Shown piece after piece: positions 1 to 10,098 of a stretch of 64,000 nt of DNA. Each line of letters opens with the position of its first letter. The stretch's first letter is position 1. Position numbers and translations under genes: made by a program. The DNA lies in NCBI GenBank assembly GCA_945872405.1, contig CAMBZT010000002.1:31121-95120 (forward strand), written 5' to 3'. The notes beneath the pieces are model-generated. The model saw only the letters and a list, made by a program, of their open reading frames with translations, searched no databases and was not told where the DNA came from. This stretch comes from Chitinophaga pinensis (GTDB lineage: Bacteria; Bacteroidota; Bacteroidia; Chitinophagales; CAMDFR01).

Positions 1-2048
1 TTGTATTGAGATGCGTCCTTCACTGGGACTGGTTTCACATCATTTACTGCTAAAACATAGACTCCTTCGATTCCTACAATTGGAGGCGACAACTTCCCTT
101 TTGCCATACCTGCAGCAGCTCCTACAACGGCTGGTTCACCATTTCGACTTAGATTACCAACATATGGATTAGCAAAATTAACTCCAGGAATTTGAACAAC
201 CGGAACACCTAATTTTGAAGCAAGCACATCTATGCTTGTAGCTCCCGAAGTGGTCACTTTCTTTGAAAGCAATGCTGCTTTTTTTTCTTTTAGAACCGCC
301 GCTGTTAGTTCCACTTTGATTTGATCTACCGCAGGAATTCCTTTAGGAACAATTTGTTTTACCATCGCCACAACATACTTGTCATCCACTCTAAATGGTG
401 TTGAAACATCATATCTTTTTGCCTCATAAACCCATCGAATTAGCTGGCGAGAAATTCCTACACCAGGAATCTGATAATCATTCTCTGCCAAAGAAAATTC
501 ACGACTATTTAGTGGTGAAATCTTTTTGGATGCTATTTCAAACTTATTTGCATCATGATTGTCATTTGCAAATTTAGAAACTGTAGATAAAATTCCATCC
601 TCAGTTTCTTTGCTAGGTATGATCGATTTAGTCAAATAAGATACCTTTATTGCAGGTACTGTAGGATTATCTCTCACAACTTTTAATATATAGATGCCTT
701 TATCATCTTGAACTTTCATATATCTTCCTTGGTTATTATCAAACAAGAAGTAAGCTAGCTGAGAAGAAACCATGCTTTTTGTTGTCCATCCTTTAAAGCC
801 ACCAAGCTTCATTCCCTGTGTAGGACTGATTTGTTGTGTGTTATCAGGGTCTTCACTAAAAGTATTCGCAATAGCGGTCATGTCAGCACCTAGAGTATCT
901 AACTGTTTGAATAAGCTATCAAAGACAAGAATTTTAGCATTAGCCTCTTCTTGTGTCTTAATACTAAAAAACACTTGTTGATATTGAACAGAATCCGAAA
1001 GCAACTTTCTATTTGTCACTTTTGCAACTTTCATTGCCATTCCGTCATAATAAGGTCCTGCATACCCTCCCACAGGAAGAGAAAAGATAGAATCTACATT
1101 TGCGCCAGTCATTTCAGATTTCCTTTGCCACATGCCATCATATTGTGACTCAGAATACAAATTAAAAAATACAGTATCGTTCTCAGTTGTTCTCAATTCT
1201 GTGAACTTCTCAGAAATATACTTAGAGACTTCAATTGAATCAAATGTAGATGGAGTAACCGCAAATGTCACAAATTTTATTTTTCTACTTGCTTCGTTAG
1301 TTTCGTATTTTTTAGAATGCGCAGCTAAGTATTCCTTCAAATCTTTATCTTCGATTTTAACCTCTTTATCTGGAATCGAACCATAAAGTAGTTGAACGAT
1401 GCTTAAATCTGAAGTAGTTGTGTAATCGTTATATAGCATTTCTCCAGCCCACTTAGGTGCATAAATCGTTTTAGAAAGAAGTGATGTATACTTTGTATTA
1501 TGTCTATCATCTACAATGTATTTTTCTAGATTCGTCCAAATTTTTCTCTTTTGACCTGGCTCAAAACCATCTTGCGGCTTATCTAAACTAGTAACAAATT
1601 GCTTAACTGCCATGCTATTTACACCACCAGTTGTTTGATCTGGGAAATTTTGTTTCATCACAGAGTGAGCAAATTTACCTTGAGTTAACTCCAGTTTTTC
1701 ATCTGTAGTTACCATAATTCCATTTTCTTCATAAATCTTGTTCATCACCGTACTTATCTTCAGCTCGTTCCAAGTTTGTTCTCTAATCTGTTGTCTCTCT
1801 TCTTCACTAATATTCTTATTGCCATCTCGTTTATTTAACAAAAAATTAGCTTCATTGTCATTAATCTTTTTGTCAAAATCTTGTGGACTAATGGAGGTTC
1901 CATCAATTGTGGCTAAGGTAGTTTTTCTACCATCGAACAATCCATTAACGTTCTGTAGTTCGCTACTGATAAGGAATAAAAATAAAACTATTCCGATAAT
2001 GAAAGCTAGTTTCCAACCTAGCCCTCTAATTTTGCCTATAACTGCCAT
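1..2048 (-). CDS. PpiD/SurA-like peptidyl-prolyl isomerase, periplasmic foldase (C-terminus cut off by window edge)
   Basis: Reading the minus strand from the ATG at 2048 gives an uninterrupted frame of about 682 codons that runs off the left edge. Residues about 10-30 form one membrane anchor after a short basic N-terminus. A SurA/PpiD-like N-terminal chaperone region follows, and residues about 350-455 resemble a parvulin (PPIC) domain, including a run of GGFKGW followed by a hydrophobic strand. Family knowledge: such anchored parvulins help outer-membrane and secreted proteins fold in the periplasm. Large two-domain SurA_N/rotamase proteins of this size are standard in Bacteroidota. No stop codon is seen because the 3' end lies outside the window. 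The assignment is by overall architecture, so PpiD versus SurA naming is open. Confidence 0.85.
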   Translation of the reverse strand, partial: MAVIGKIRGLGWKLAFIIGIVLFLFLISSELQNVNGLFDGRKTTLATIDGTSISPQDFDKKINDNEANFLLNKRDGNKNISEEERQQIREQTWNELKISTVMNKIYEENGIMVTTDEKLELTQGKFAHSVMKQNFPDQTTGGVNSMAVKQFVTSLDKPQDGFEPGQKRKIWTNLEKYIVDDRHNTKYTSLLSKTIYAPKWAGEMLYNDYTTTSDLSIVQLLYGSIPDKEVKIEDKDLKEYLAAHSKKYETNEASRKIKFVTFAVTPSTFDSIEVSKYISEKFTELRTTENDTVFFNLYSESQYDGMWQRKSEMTGANVDSIFSLPVGGYAGPYYDGMAMKVAKVTNRKLLSDSVQYQQVFFSIKTQEEANAKILVFDSLFKQLDTLGADMTAIANTFSEDPDNTQQISPTQGMKLGGFKGWTTKSMVSSQLAYFLFDNNQGRYMKVQDDKGIYILKVVRDNPTVPAIKVSYLTKSIIPSKETEDGILSTVSKFANDNHDANKFEIASKKISPLNSREFSLAENDYQIPGVGISRQLIRWVYEAKRYDVSTPFRVDDKYVVAMVKQIVPKGIPAVDQIKVELTAAVLKEKKAALLSKKVTTSGATSIDVLASKLGVPVVQIPGVNFANPYVGNLSRNGEPAVVGAAAGMAKGKLSPPIVGIEGVYVLAVNDVKPVPVKDASQY

Positions 2049-2182
2049 CTAAGTGTTTGTTTAGTGATATTTACTTAAAAAAAGAAGTGCAAAAATAAGG
2101 GTTATTCAGCCTTTATGCAAAGTATCCAGGAAATAAATAAAATGTTAATAGAATTGAATAACAGGACTTTAGAGAAAACCGT

Positions 2183-2848
2183 CTAGATGTCCATAAAATT
2201 CATGAACTCATCATAGCGCTCTTTCAAGTCTTGTAGGTACTCCTTTTCTTGAAATGAAGCCACAATCGTGTATTGAAATCTTTCAAATGAATTTAAGAGA
2301 GAAGCTAAGTCTGTTTTATCAAGTTTCATCGTAATCTCAATTTTTGACTTATCTCGAAGCACATTCACATATAGTGCCAACACTTTAATGTCGCATGAGT
2401 CTACTATTCTGGAAATCTCAGACAGAGAGTAACTATTAATGGGGGTTTCTAAAATAATAATAGCGCCAGGCTCAGTCAAGGAATTGATATTGGCAAAATA
2501 TCTAAACAGACTCTGTAAAGTGATGGTTCCAATAAAAACATGGTCATCTTCTAAAACTGGAATTAAAGAAAGATTGTTTTCCGCAGCAATTTTGATTACT
2601 TCAAAAATATGCATATTTGCCTTCACGAATGGATGTGTTAAAGCATAGGGCAAATCTTTAAGTGGAAGGTTCATGTCTTCTATATCAAGTATTGCTTCGT
2701 CTGTAAGCATTCCAACATACTTCGTTTGGTCATCTACCACGGGCAACATTTCTACTCCAAATTCCTGCATTTGCAATAATGCTTTGGCTGCACTATTACT
2801 TTGATTTAAAGCAGGAATAGTATCTGCTATTAGTTGTCTCGCTATCAT
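2183..2848 (-). CDS. CBS-domain protein with C-terminal ACT-like region
   Basis: The 221-residue soluble protein has two CBS repeats, about residues 1-60 and 68-122. Each carries the typical hydrophobic strand and a (P)VxD/(I)PVLED-type stretch. A C-terminal part of about 85 residues looks like a small alpha/beta (ACT-like) regulatory fold. CBS pairs normally bind adenosine nucleotides, but no fused catalytic or channel domain is present, so the partner is unknown. It stands alone on the minus strand between the foldase and recO. Stand-alone CBS proteins of this length are common in Bacteroidota. The ACT-like label for the tail is inference. Confidence 0.85.
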   Translation of the reverse strand: MIARQLIADTIPALNQSNSAAKALLQMQEFGVEMLPVVDDQTKYVGMLTDEAILDIEDMNLPLKDLPYALTHPFVKANMHIFEVIKIAAENNLSLIPVLEDDHVFIGTITLQSLFRYFANINSLTEPGAIIILETPINSYSLSEISRIVDSCDIKVLALYVNVLRDKSKIEITMKLDKTDLASLLNSFERFQYTIVASFQEKEYLQDLKERYDEFMNFMDI

Positions 2849-3057
2849 AGTGCAATATTATACAGAATATTATATTCTCAAACTAAAAAAACAATTAATG
2901 CTTTTTGAATAAAATTGAGAATAGTTTAAAATATATAAACGTAGATTTGTTTAGTATTGATATCGCGTTAAAGTTTGTTTGCGCGAAAAAGCATAAGGTG
3001 GCCTTTTATAGTACCTTAAGATTAACTTCAAACAACATTACATTCACTTGATCTAAC

Positions 3058-3774
3058 ATGATTTTATCCACTCAAGGCATTGTTCTACACACGCTTAAGT
3101 ACGGTGAAACTAGTCTTATTTGCAGGATTTACACAGAAAAATTTGGAGCAGTTTCCTATATTGTTAACGGCGTGAGGTCTTCCAAATCTATTGGAAAGGC
3201 GGTGTTATTGCAGGCTGGGAATATTCTTGATCTTGAAGTTTATAATCGTGAGAATAAAAATCTTCAGCATCTAAAAGAGTATAAGTTAGCATACTTATAT
3301 CAACATGTGTCCTATAATATCGTAAAAACGAGCGTCTGTCTTTTTATGCTAGAGTTATTAAACAACACAATCAAAGAGCAGGAGGCCAATGAGTTGCTTT
3401 ATGATTTTATTATTCAAAGTGCTTTACATTTAGATCAAACAAGTTGTGAAGACGCGTCATTTCCAGTTTGGTTTTCAATTCAGTTGAGTAAACAAATTGG
3501 ATATGAACCAGGAAATGAGTTTGACAATCTTCATCCTTTTTTTAGTCTAAAAGAAGGTTTATTTCACCATACCCCCCAAGATGAGTATTCCATAAGTAAA
3601 ACCTATAGCAAATATTGGTTTGATGTTTTGCAACAGGATGTCCCAAAAAATATATATGAAAAAAACATAGAACGAAGGGAAATGTTGGAAGCTGTTCAAA
3701 TTTATTTTAGATATCACATTGAAAATTTCAGAGCATTAAAATCACCAGCAATTCTTCAACAAGTATTATCTTAA
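3058..3774 (+). CDS. recO: DNA repair protein RecO
   Basis: The 238-residue product has the RecO layout: an N-terminal OB-fold (residues about 1-80, starting with the STQGIVLHTLKYGE-type strand and a GAVSYIVNGVRSSKS stretch) followed by a helical C-terminal domain. RecO works with RecF and RecR to load RecA on gapped DNA and displaces SSB. Length matches the family. The cysteines of the zinc motif found in some RecO proteins are absent, as in many Bacteroidota homologues. It converges with rodA: its stop overlaps the rodA stop by 9 bp, so the two messages are antisense at their 3' ends. Confidence 0.93.
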   Translation: MILSTQGIVLHTLKYGETSLICRIYTEKFGAVSYIVNGVRSSKSIGKAVLLQAGNILDLEVYNRENKNLQHLKEYKLAYLYQHVSYNIVKTSVCLFMLELLNNTIKEQEANELLYDFIIQSALHLDQTSCEDASFPVWFSIQLSKQIGYEPGNEFDNLHPFFSLKEGLFHHTPQDEYSISKTYSKYWFDVLQQDVPKNIYEKNIERREMLEAVQIYFRYHIENFRALKSPAILQQVLS

Positions 3775-5112
3775 AACATGAAGTCTGTCCGCATCAAGTT
3801 TCACCATGATCATCAGTAGAAAAGTAAATGCTAGTAGTGAGGAGCCTCCATAACTAATAAATGGAAGAGGAATGCCGATTACGGGTACTAAACCAATTGT
3901 CATTCCAACATTTATTAAGAAATGAAAAAACAAAATAAACGCTACGCTATATCCATAAATTCTACTAAATTTAGATCGTTGTCTATCCGCCATCCAAACC
4001 AGACGAAGCAATAATCCAATATATAATGAAACTACCAATGTGGTACCCCAAAAACCCTCTTCTTCACCTATAGTACAGAAAATAAAATCTGTTGTCTGTT
4101 CTGGTACAAACTCAAATTTAGTTTGTGTACCTTTTAGAAATCCCTTGCCTAAGATTCCTCCTGAACCAATTGCGATAATAGATTGACGAATGTTCCAATC
4201 ATCAAACTTTCGATGTTTTTTCTCGCCAGGAACTATTTTTTGGACAACATCTTCTTTTATAACTGGTTTATTGATTGCCTGCTTAGTGCTTATTCGAAGC
4301 GTGTAATCTATTCTCGCTCTTTGATAATCTTTCATGACTTTATGGTAGATAAAATCAACGGAATAGCCGTATCCAATTACAAAACAGTGGACAAATGCGA
4401 TAAAAATGATAGTTTTTAAACTCTTTTTTAAATTAAAATAAATTAAAAGAGAAAGAGAGATAAGGGCGATGATAGAAAGGACAAGGGCCCCAAACTTCAA
4501 TGCTATAACACTAAAAAGCAATAACAAGAGAGGAATAATGACATATAATGGATTGAGTCCTTCGCGATATAACACAATTACAAAAGAACAAAAGACTAGC
4601 ATTGATCCAAGGTCTGGTTGCAGAAGCACAAGAGCTGCAGGCAGGCCAATGATAGCAAATGCTGTGAGCATATTCTTCATGTTTTTTAAATCAATACTTT
4701 GGTTTGATAAGAATTTTGCCAATGCAAGTGCCGTACAAAACTTAGCAAATTCAGCTGGTTGAATTCCAAACGAACCGATTCCAAACCAGGATTTATTGCC
4801 ATGTATTTCCTTTCCAACTAGTAAAACCGCAACCAATAAAATGATAGAAACTATATAACTCAGATAAGCTAGAGAAGTAAAAAACTTACTATCTACCAAT
4901 AATATAAAAGTCACCATAACGATGCACACAGCAACCCACATCATCTGCTTCCCAAAAGATGTATTGACATCTAGCACTTGAGAAAATGAAGACGCCTCCA
5001 CTTCTCTAAAGGAAGCAGCATAAACCGACAAGCAACCAAAAAGAAGCAATGTGCCGTAGATTGCAAGAATCACCCAATCAAACTCATTTAATAATTTCCT
5101 GTTTCTTTCCAT
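3766..5112 (-). CDS. rodA: Rod-shape SEDS glycosyltransferase RodA
   Basis: A 448-residue polytopic membrane protein of the SEDS (FtsW/RodA/SpoVE) family, which polymerises lipid II glycan strands for cell elongation with PBP2. Visible signatures are a QPAEFAKF segment near residue 118, the QRARI loop near residue 265, the VPEQTTDFIF motif near residue 335 that contains the catalytic-region aspartate, and the PFISYGGSS motif near the C-terminus. The loop between QRARI and the next membrane segment is lengthened and lysine-rich. The start overlaps the 3' end of the PBP2 gene by 29 nt, which implies translational coupling in the mreBCD-PBP2-rodA transcript. Confidence 0.95.
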   Translation of the reverse strand: MERNRKLLNEFDWVILAIYGTLLLFGCLSVYAASFREVEASSFSQVLDVNTSFGKQMMWVAVCIVMVTFILLVDSKFFTSLAYLSYIVSIILLVAVLLVGKEIHGNKSWFGIGSFGIQPAEFAKFCTALALAKFLSNQSIDLKNMKNMLTAFAIIGLPAALVLLQPDLGSMLVFCSFVIVLYREGLNPLYVIIPLLLLLFSVIALKFGALVLSIIALISLSLLIYFNLKKSLKTIIFIAFVHCFVIGYGYSVDFIYHKVMKDYQRARIDYTLRISTKQAINKPVIKEDVVQKIVPGEKKHRKFDDWNIRQSIIAIGSGGILGKGFLKGTQTKFEFVPEQTTDFIFCTIGEEEGFWGTTLVVSLYIGLLLRLVWMADRQRSKFSRIYGYSVAFILFFHFLINVGMTIGLVPVIGIPLPFISYGGSSLLAFTFLLMIMVKLDADRLHVLR

Positions 5113-6955
5113 AGTTTCCTGTATTTAGAAGATCAGCTTCAAACATTCGTTTTTCCACCTTTTGTCTACTCGTTTCAATTGTATCGTTGATGTATTTTTC
5201 TACCATTAAACTCACAATAGGTGCCGCATAAGTCGCTCCATATCCACCATTTTCGACAATAACAGCTATCGCAATTTTGGGATTTTCAAAAGGTGCATAT
5301 CCTGCAAACAATGAATGGTTTTCTCCATGAGGATTTTGTGCTGTTCCCGTTTTTCCACACATTTGAATAGATGGGATGGCACACGAATGCGCAGTTCCAG
5401 ATTCTACCACTCTTCGTAAGCCTTCACAGACCGCATCATACAACGCGTAGGCAATACCTGTCTTATGCAAGGCATATGTTAACTTAAGTGTATTTGTCGA
5501 ATCCCCTTCAATTTTCTTTATCAAATGTGGGGTGTAGTAGTATCCACGATTGGCAATCAAAGCATATCCATTTGCCATCTGAAGAGGCGTCATAAGAATT
5601 TCTCCTTGACCGATACTGAGGGAAATTATTGTATTTGCATGCCATTGTCCTTTGCCATAAATCTTATTATAATACTCCGGTGTTGGAACATTTCCACTTT
5701 TTTCACCCGCTAAATCCACGCCTGTTTTTTGACCCACGCTCATTGCTAGCATGATATTACGCCAATGCTGATAACCAACTTCTGTTGATGAGTAAATGGC
5801 ATTTTCTACGGAAGCCTTAAAAGTACCACAGAAATATGGATTGCATGAATACTTCAAGCCATCCATTAGATTGGATGCAGATGGATGGGGGTGAGAACAG
5901 CGAACAATTTTACCTCCTCCTAAATGATATCCACCTCCACAAGTCCATCCATAATCTGCAGTAATACTACCATCACTTAATGAAACCAGAGCATTGAAAA
6001 CTTTGAAAGTAGAGCCTGGGGGATAAGTTGCTGTTAATGGCCGATCAATTAAAGGTTTTTGCGGATCATTCAATAACTTCATATAATTATCACCACGCTT
6101 TCGACCAGTTAATAAATTGGGGTCAAATGAAGGACTACTAACTAGACATAGAATCTCGCCTGTCTTAGGTTCTATTGCTACAATACTGCCTCTTTTGTTC
6201 TGCATCAACTTTTCTCCATACTGTTGAAGTTCGATATCAATCGTAGAGATTAAATTTTTTCCAGCAATCGGTTTTTGATCATATTCCCCATTCTCATAGG
6301 TTCCTTGTTCTCTTCCTAGCTTATCTACGTAGTAATAACTGATACCTATCGTTCCACGCAAGCTTTCGTCATACTTCAACTCTAGACCAAATTTGCCAGC
6401 ATAGTCTCCCGGTTGATAATATCCTTCAGAGGCTTCGATCTGTCTCTCGCTTACTTCACCAATGTAGCCAAATAAATTAGGAGCGCTATTGTAAGGATAT
6501 TGCCGCATGGTTCTTACTATCCCACTATAGCCAGTAAACTGATTCAAATATTCTTGAAATTTCGAATAATCTTCTATGGAGACTTGGCTTAAAAAGATGG
6601 ATTGTTTATTTGGAAACTCAATTTTTGCTTTTCTATAGTATTTTATGAATTGCTCCCTAGAAATGGATAATAACTCACAAAATTTAGTCGTATCTATTTC
6701 TTTATTTTTTGCTTGAGAAGGATTCACAAAAACATCATAGATTGGGGCATTATAAACTAATATTTTACCATTCCTATCATAAATCAATCCCCTAGCAGGC
6801 TCTACTCTTCTTTGTTTTATTGCATTATTATTTGCTTGTTGGGCAAACTCACTACTTAATACTTGCAAAAAAAACAAACGCAAAAAAAACAATACCCCTA
6901 TTACAACAAAAACCACCTTAATAACAAAAGATCGAGAAGAAAATAAATCTTTCAA
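5084..6955 (-). CDS. mrdA: Penicillin-binding protein 2 (elongasome transpeptidase)
   Basis: A 623-residue class B PBP with one N-terminal membrane anchor (about residues 8-30), a dimerisation/pedestal domain (about 50-230) and a transpeptidase domain. The three catalytic motifs are visible: STFK in the PPGSTFK stretch (about residue 312), SCN (about residue 368) and KTG in CGKTGTAQN (about residue 534). It cross-links peptidoglycan made by RodA during side-wall growth. It lies 1 nt after mreD and overlaps rodA by 29 nt. Length and motif spacing are normal, so it should be active and be the mecillinam-type target. Confidence 0.95.
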   Translation of the reverse strand: MKDLFSSRSFVIKVVFVVIGVLFFLRLFFLQVLSSEFAQQANNNAIKQRRVEPARGLIYDRNGKILVYNAPIYDVFVNPSQAKNKEIDTTKFCELLSISREQFIKYYRKAKIEFPNKQSIFLSQVSIEDYSKFQEYLNQFTGYSGIVRTMRQYPYNSAPNLFGYIGEVSERQIEASEGYYQPGDYAGKFGLELKYDESLRGTIGISYYYVDKLGREQGTYENGEYDQKPIAGKNLISTIDIELQQYGEKLMQNKRGSIVAIEPKTGEILCLVSSPSFDPNLLTGRKRGDNYMKLLNDPQKPLIDRPLTATYPPGSTFKVFNALVSLSDGSITADYGWTCGGGYHLGGGKIVRCSHPHPSASNLMDGLKYSCNPYFCGTFKASVENAIYSSTEVGYQHWRNIMLAMSVGQKTGVDLAGEKSGNVPTPEYYNKIYGKGQWHANTIISLSIGQGEILMTPLQMANGYALIANRGYYYTPHLIKKIEGDSTNTLKLTYALHKTGIAYALYDAVCEGLRRVVESGTAHSCAIPSIQMCGKTGTAQNPHGENHSLFAGYAPFENPKIAIAVIVENGGYGATYAAPIVSLMVEKYINDTIETSRQKVEKRMFEADLLNTGNYGKKQEIIK

Positions 6956-6956
6956 G

Positions 6957-7478
6957 TTAGCTATATTTTACTGATGATTTATTAGAAGAAAAAAGAAGAT
7001 ACATCATCATAAATAAAACAGAAAAAGCACTACTGATTATGGTTTTGAAAAAGGTATAATGATAGGCAACAAAATTTCCTTTTTCTACCAAAAAGAAGAC
7101 TGAATGATGAACAAGTACAATAACTGAGATGTAGACAACAAACCAGGTAATTCCATGATAGTACATATCCATTAGTTCGTTTGTTTCCTGTTCTTTAGGG
7201 TTGAGCAATTTAAACAACAAAGGACGCAGAAATGCAATCAACACTAATGCAGATGCGTGCATACCAGGTGTGTCGCAAAAAATGTCGATCACAAACCCAA
7301 TAGAAAAAGCGATAATCAATAAATAATATGGACGGATTGTAAGTGGCAAAAGAATAATAAGCAAAGGGTATATGTAGGGATTTATCATTCCATTGATATT
7401 AATCTGATTCAAAATCAAGACCTGAATTAAGATAATGAGAATACAATGTCCAATGTATTTAAAGATCTGCTGGTTCAT
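6957..7478 (-). CDS. mreD: Rod-shape-determining protein MreD
   Basis: A 173-residue, very hydrophobic protein with about five membrane spans. It fits MreD by size, topology and position between mreC and PBP2; sequence conservation in this family is always weak. A polar DTPGMHAS-like loop between spans is typical of MreD. MreD bridges cytoplasmic MreB filaments and periplasmic MreC. The gene overlaps the 3' end of mreC by 20 nt and stops 1 nt before the PBP2 start, so it should be co-translated with both. Confidence 0.88.
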   Translation of the reverse strand: MNQQIFKYIGHCILIILIQVLILNQININGMINPYIYPLLIILLPLTIRPYYLLIIAFSIGFVIDIFCDTPGMHASALVLIAFLRPLLFKLLNPKEQETNELMDMYYHGITWFVVYISVIVLVHHSVFFLVEKGNFVAYHYTFFKTIISSAFSVLFMMMYLLFSSNKSSVKYS

Positions 7479-8307
7479 CTACTATCTTTTCTAATGTTAC
7501 TAATTCGCTTTTTCGCATGTGATTCACTATGTATAGATAATTCAAATTATGAAAGTCTGTAGACAATTTAATTTTCAACTCCAACAAGTTAGATCCTGTA
7601 ATTTCTTGCCAAGATTCCACCCTTCCAACCATTATTCCTGCTGGAAAAAAGGAAGAAAATCCGCTCGTCATTACTGTATCATTTTTGGCAACTTTGACAT
7701 GATTTGGAATCTGACTGAGCGTAGCATATTTACTGCTTTTGGTATCCCATGTTAAATTACCAAAATAATTGTCTTTGGTTAACTTTACCCCAATTCTTGA
7801 ATCAGTATTAAGCACCGACATTACCACAGAATAATTTGCCGAAACACCAATTGTGATTCCAACAATACCCTTATCGTTATAGACGCCCATGTTTTTAGCA
7901 ATACCATTTTTACTGCCTTTATCCAAGTATATAAAATTCTTCGATCTATCGGTTGTAGTGTTAATCACCTGGGCATGCATCAAGGAATAGATTTGCTCTA
8001 ATTGACCATCAGAGGTGTCTTTTAACGAATCAACAATAACAGAATTGAGAATAAAATTTCTTGTTAGCTGTTGTTGCAATTTTAGATTTTCATTGATGAG
8101 ACTATCGTTGACACGACCAAGTGAAAAAAACTTCAAAACATTATTTTCTGCTTTGTATATTCTAGATGTAAGCTCATTGCTATTATTAACAAAACTGCTG
8201 TTATAATACCTATTATTGTTAGAGATTAGATATATACAGACAACTTCAAGAAAAATAAACAAAAATAAAAAATAGTTATTAGATAAGAATCTAAATAGGT
8301 AACGCAT
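7459..8307 (-). CDS. mreC: Rod-shape-determining protein MreC
   Basis: A 282-residue bitopic protein: one membrane span at residues about 8-28, a short coiled coil (about 45-95, rich in Asn, Leu and Gln), then two beta-barrel subdomains including a KNMGVYNDKGIVG stretch and a DTVMTSGFSSFFPAGI stretch that are characteristic of MreC. It forms a periplasmic scaffold that activates PBP2/RodA. It lies 21 nt downstream of mreB and overlaps mreD. Length is normal. Confidence 0.93.
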   Translation of the reverse strand: MRYLFRFLSNNYFLFLFIFLEVVCIYLISNNNRYYNSSFVNNSNELTSRIYKAENNVLKFFSLGRVNDSLINENLKLQQQLTRNFILNSVIVDSLKDTSDGQLEQIYSLMHAQVINTTTDRSKNFIYLDKGSKNGIAKNMGVYNDKGIVGITIGVSANYSVVMSVLNTDSRIGVKLTKDNYFGNLTWDTKSSKYATLSQIPNHVKVAKNDTVMTSGFSSFFPAGIMVGRVESWQEITGSNLLELKIKLSTDFHNLNYLYIVNHMRKSELVTLEKIVDEPADL

Positions 8308-8328
8308 TTATGTTTTATACTTCTGATG

Positions 8329-9351
8329 TTACATTAAGAATGTGAACTTATCCATATTTTTCAAGGCTATACCAGTTCCTCGCGCAACAGCCCGTAAAGG
8401 GTCCTCTGCTACAAAAACCGGCAACTTTGTCTTCTGACTGATTCGTTTATCCAAACCATGAAGCAAGGCTCCTCCACCTGTAAGGTATAAACCAGTTCTA
8501 TAGATATCTGCTGCTAACTCAGGTGGTGTTGTTTCTAAAGCTTTTAAAATTGCTTCCTCTATTTTTGAAATGGATTTATCAATAGCATGAGCAATTTCAG
8601 AGTAGGAGACCACAATTTGTTTTGGTATACCAGTCATTAAATCTCTTCCATTAACAGGATAATCAGCAGGAGGATTATCCAATTCGGGTAATGCAGATCC
8701 TATTTGTATTTTAATATTTTCGGCAGAACGCTCGCCAATAAGCATATTATGTTGCCGTCTCATGTAATCAACGATATCCAATGTAAATTCATCACCAGCG
8801 ACTCTGATAGATTGATCACAAACAATCCCTGACAGCGCTATCACGGCAATTTCTGTGGTACCGCCTCCAATATCAATAATCATATTTCCTTGTGGTTCTT
8901 CCACATCAATACCAATTCCAATTGCCGCAGCCATTGGTTCATGAATCAACTTTACTTCCTTGGCGCCTGCCTGTTCAGCACTGTCACGTACCGCTCGTTT
9001 CTCCACCTCTGTAATTCCAGAAGGGATACAAATAACCATCTTATACGAAGGCGGGAAAAGAAACTTCTTGTTTCCATGAATCAATTTGATCATTTCGCGA
9101 ATCATGCTTTCCGCCGCATTAAAATCGGCTATCACTCCATCTTTTAGTGGACGTATTGTTTTGATATTAGAATGTGTCTTTTCATGCATCATCATCGCCC
9201 TCTTACCCACTGCGATTACTTTATCTGTTCTTCTATCGATGGCGACAATCGATGGTTCATCTACCACCACCTTATCGTTGTGCACAATTAAAATGTTTGC
9301 AGTACCTAGGTCTATGGCTATTTCATGCGTTAAAAAATTGAATAATCCCAT
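8329..9351 (-). CDS. mreB: Actin-like rod-shape protein MreB
   Basis: A 340-residue actin-fold ATPase. The phosphate-1 loop DLGTANILI is near residue 16, the IDIGGGTTEIAVI phosphate-2 loop near residue 160, and an adenosine-loop-type LTGGGALLHGLD near residue 290. MreB filaments guide elongation-phase wall synthesis, which fits the downstream mreC, mreD, PBP2 and rodA genes. A plausible promoter (9405-9432) lies about 55-80 bp upstream, so mreB may start its own transcript although idi lies 129 bp upstream on the same strand. Confidence 0.97.
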   Translation of the reverse strand: MGLFNFLTHEIAIDLGTANILIVHNDKVVVDEPSIVAIDRRTDKVIAVGKRAMMMHEKTHSNIKTIRPLKDGVIADFNAAESMIREMIKLIHGNKKFLFPPSYKMVICIPSGITEVEKRAVRDSAEQAGAKEVKLIHEPMAAAIGIGIDVEEPQGNMIIDIGGGTTEIAVIALSGIVCDQSIRVAGDEFTLDIVDYMRRQHNMLIGERSAENIKIQIGSALPELDNPPADYPVNGRDLMTGIPKQIVVSYSEIAHAIDKSISKIEEAILKALETTPPELAADIYRTGLYLTGGGALLHGLDKRISQKTKLPVFVAEDPLRAVARGTGIALKNMDKFTFLM

Positions 9352-9404
9352 GGATATTTTGGTGATTCTTGACGTTGTAAATTGTAAATTCTAAAAATCT
9401 CATG

Positions 9405-9432
9405 CAAAGTAACGATAATTCAATGATTACAA
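9405..9432 (-). promoter_or_regulatory. Probable promoter of mreB
   Basis: On the minus strand a TTG (9432-9430) is followed by 17 nt and then TTACTTTG (9412-9405), close to the Bacteroidota consensus TTG-N17-23-TAnnTTTG. The predicted start of transcription is near 9399, giving a leader of about 48 nt before the mreB ATG. The -7 box deviates at one position. Confidence 0.5.
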
Positions 9433-9480
9433 AGTATTTTTCTTAAACTATTTTTATATTTTCAGCAGAAAAATTTGGAA

Positions 9481-9999
9481 CTAAAGTTTATTTTTTTGCT
9501 TTAATTCCTCTAAAATAATTTTGAACCAGAACGAATACTTAGCAGGATTTTCATCGATATCAGTCAATAGATCTGAAACCTGTATCCATTCTATGGCTTC
9601 TACTTCGTCAGCATTTAAATTCATATCTCCGTCATAAACCCCGGTAAAGACGGTATCAAATTCGTGTTCTGTCATACCACTTGGCTCATCGTATGCCTTA
9701 TAGATAAAAGAAAACTCTTCAGTTAAAATAGTTTGAAATCCTAATTCTTCGTATAATCGGCGATGGGCTGCTGCCGAATAGCTTTCATTTTCGCGTGGAT
9801 GAGAACAGCAACTATTACTCCAGATACCTGCCCAATGATATTTAGAGTAGGCTCTTTGCTGGATCATCATTTCGCCTTCAGAATTATAAATTATAATACT
9901 AATCGCCTTATGCAATAAACCTTTTTCATGGGCCTCCTGCTTACCCATCAACCCAATCTCATGTCCCGATTCATCTACAAGTACCACTCTCTCTTCCAT
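9481..9999 (-). CDS. idi: Isopentenyl-diphosphate delta-isomerase, type 1
   Basis: A 172-residue Nudix-fold enzyme that interconverts IPP and DMAPP, the building blocks for undecaprenyl phosphate, quinones and carotenoids. The catalytic cysteine sits in the SNSCCSHPRE motif near residue 68, and the second catalytic glutamate in the EHEFDTVF stretch near residue 115. Size matches type 1 enzymes. It lies between a gamma-carbonic-anhydrase-like gene and mreB on the same strand. Its link to the elongasome genes is probably through isoprenoid carrier lipid, which is inference. Confidence 0.95.
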   Translation of the reverse strand: MEERVVLVDESGHEIGLMGKQEAHEKGLLHKAISIIIYNSEGEMMIQQRAYSKYHWAGIWSNSCCSHPRENESYSAAAHRRLYEELGFQTILTEEFSFIYKAYDEPSGMTEHEFDTVFTGVYDGDMNLNADEVEAIEWIQVSDLLTDIDENPAKYSFWFKIILEELKQKNKL

Positions 10000-10098
10000 C
10001 TTTTACTTTTTGTAATTATAAAATTATTTAAAACGAGACTCAAAATTAAGCAAAATGCAAATATCCATTGCACTATTCTCCAAGCAAAAAACCATCAA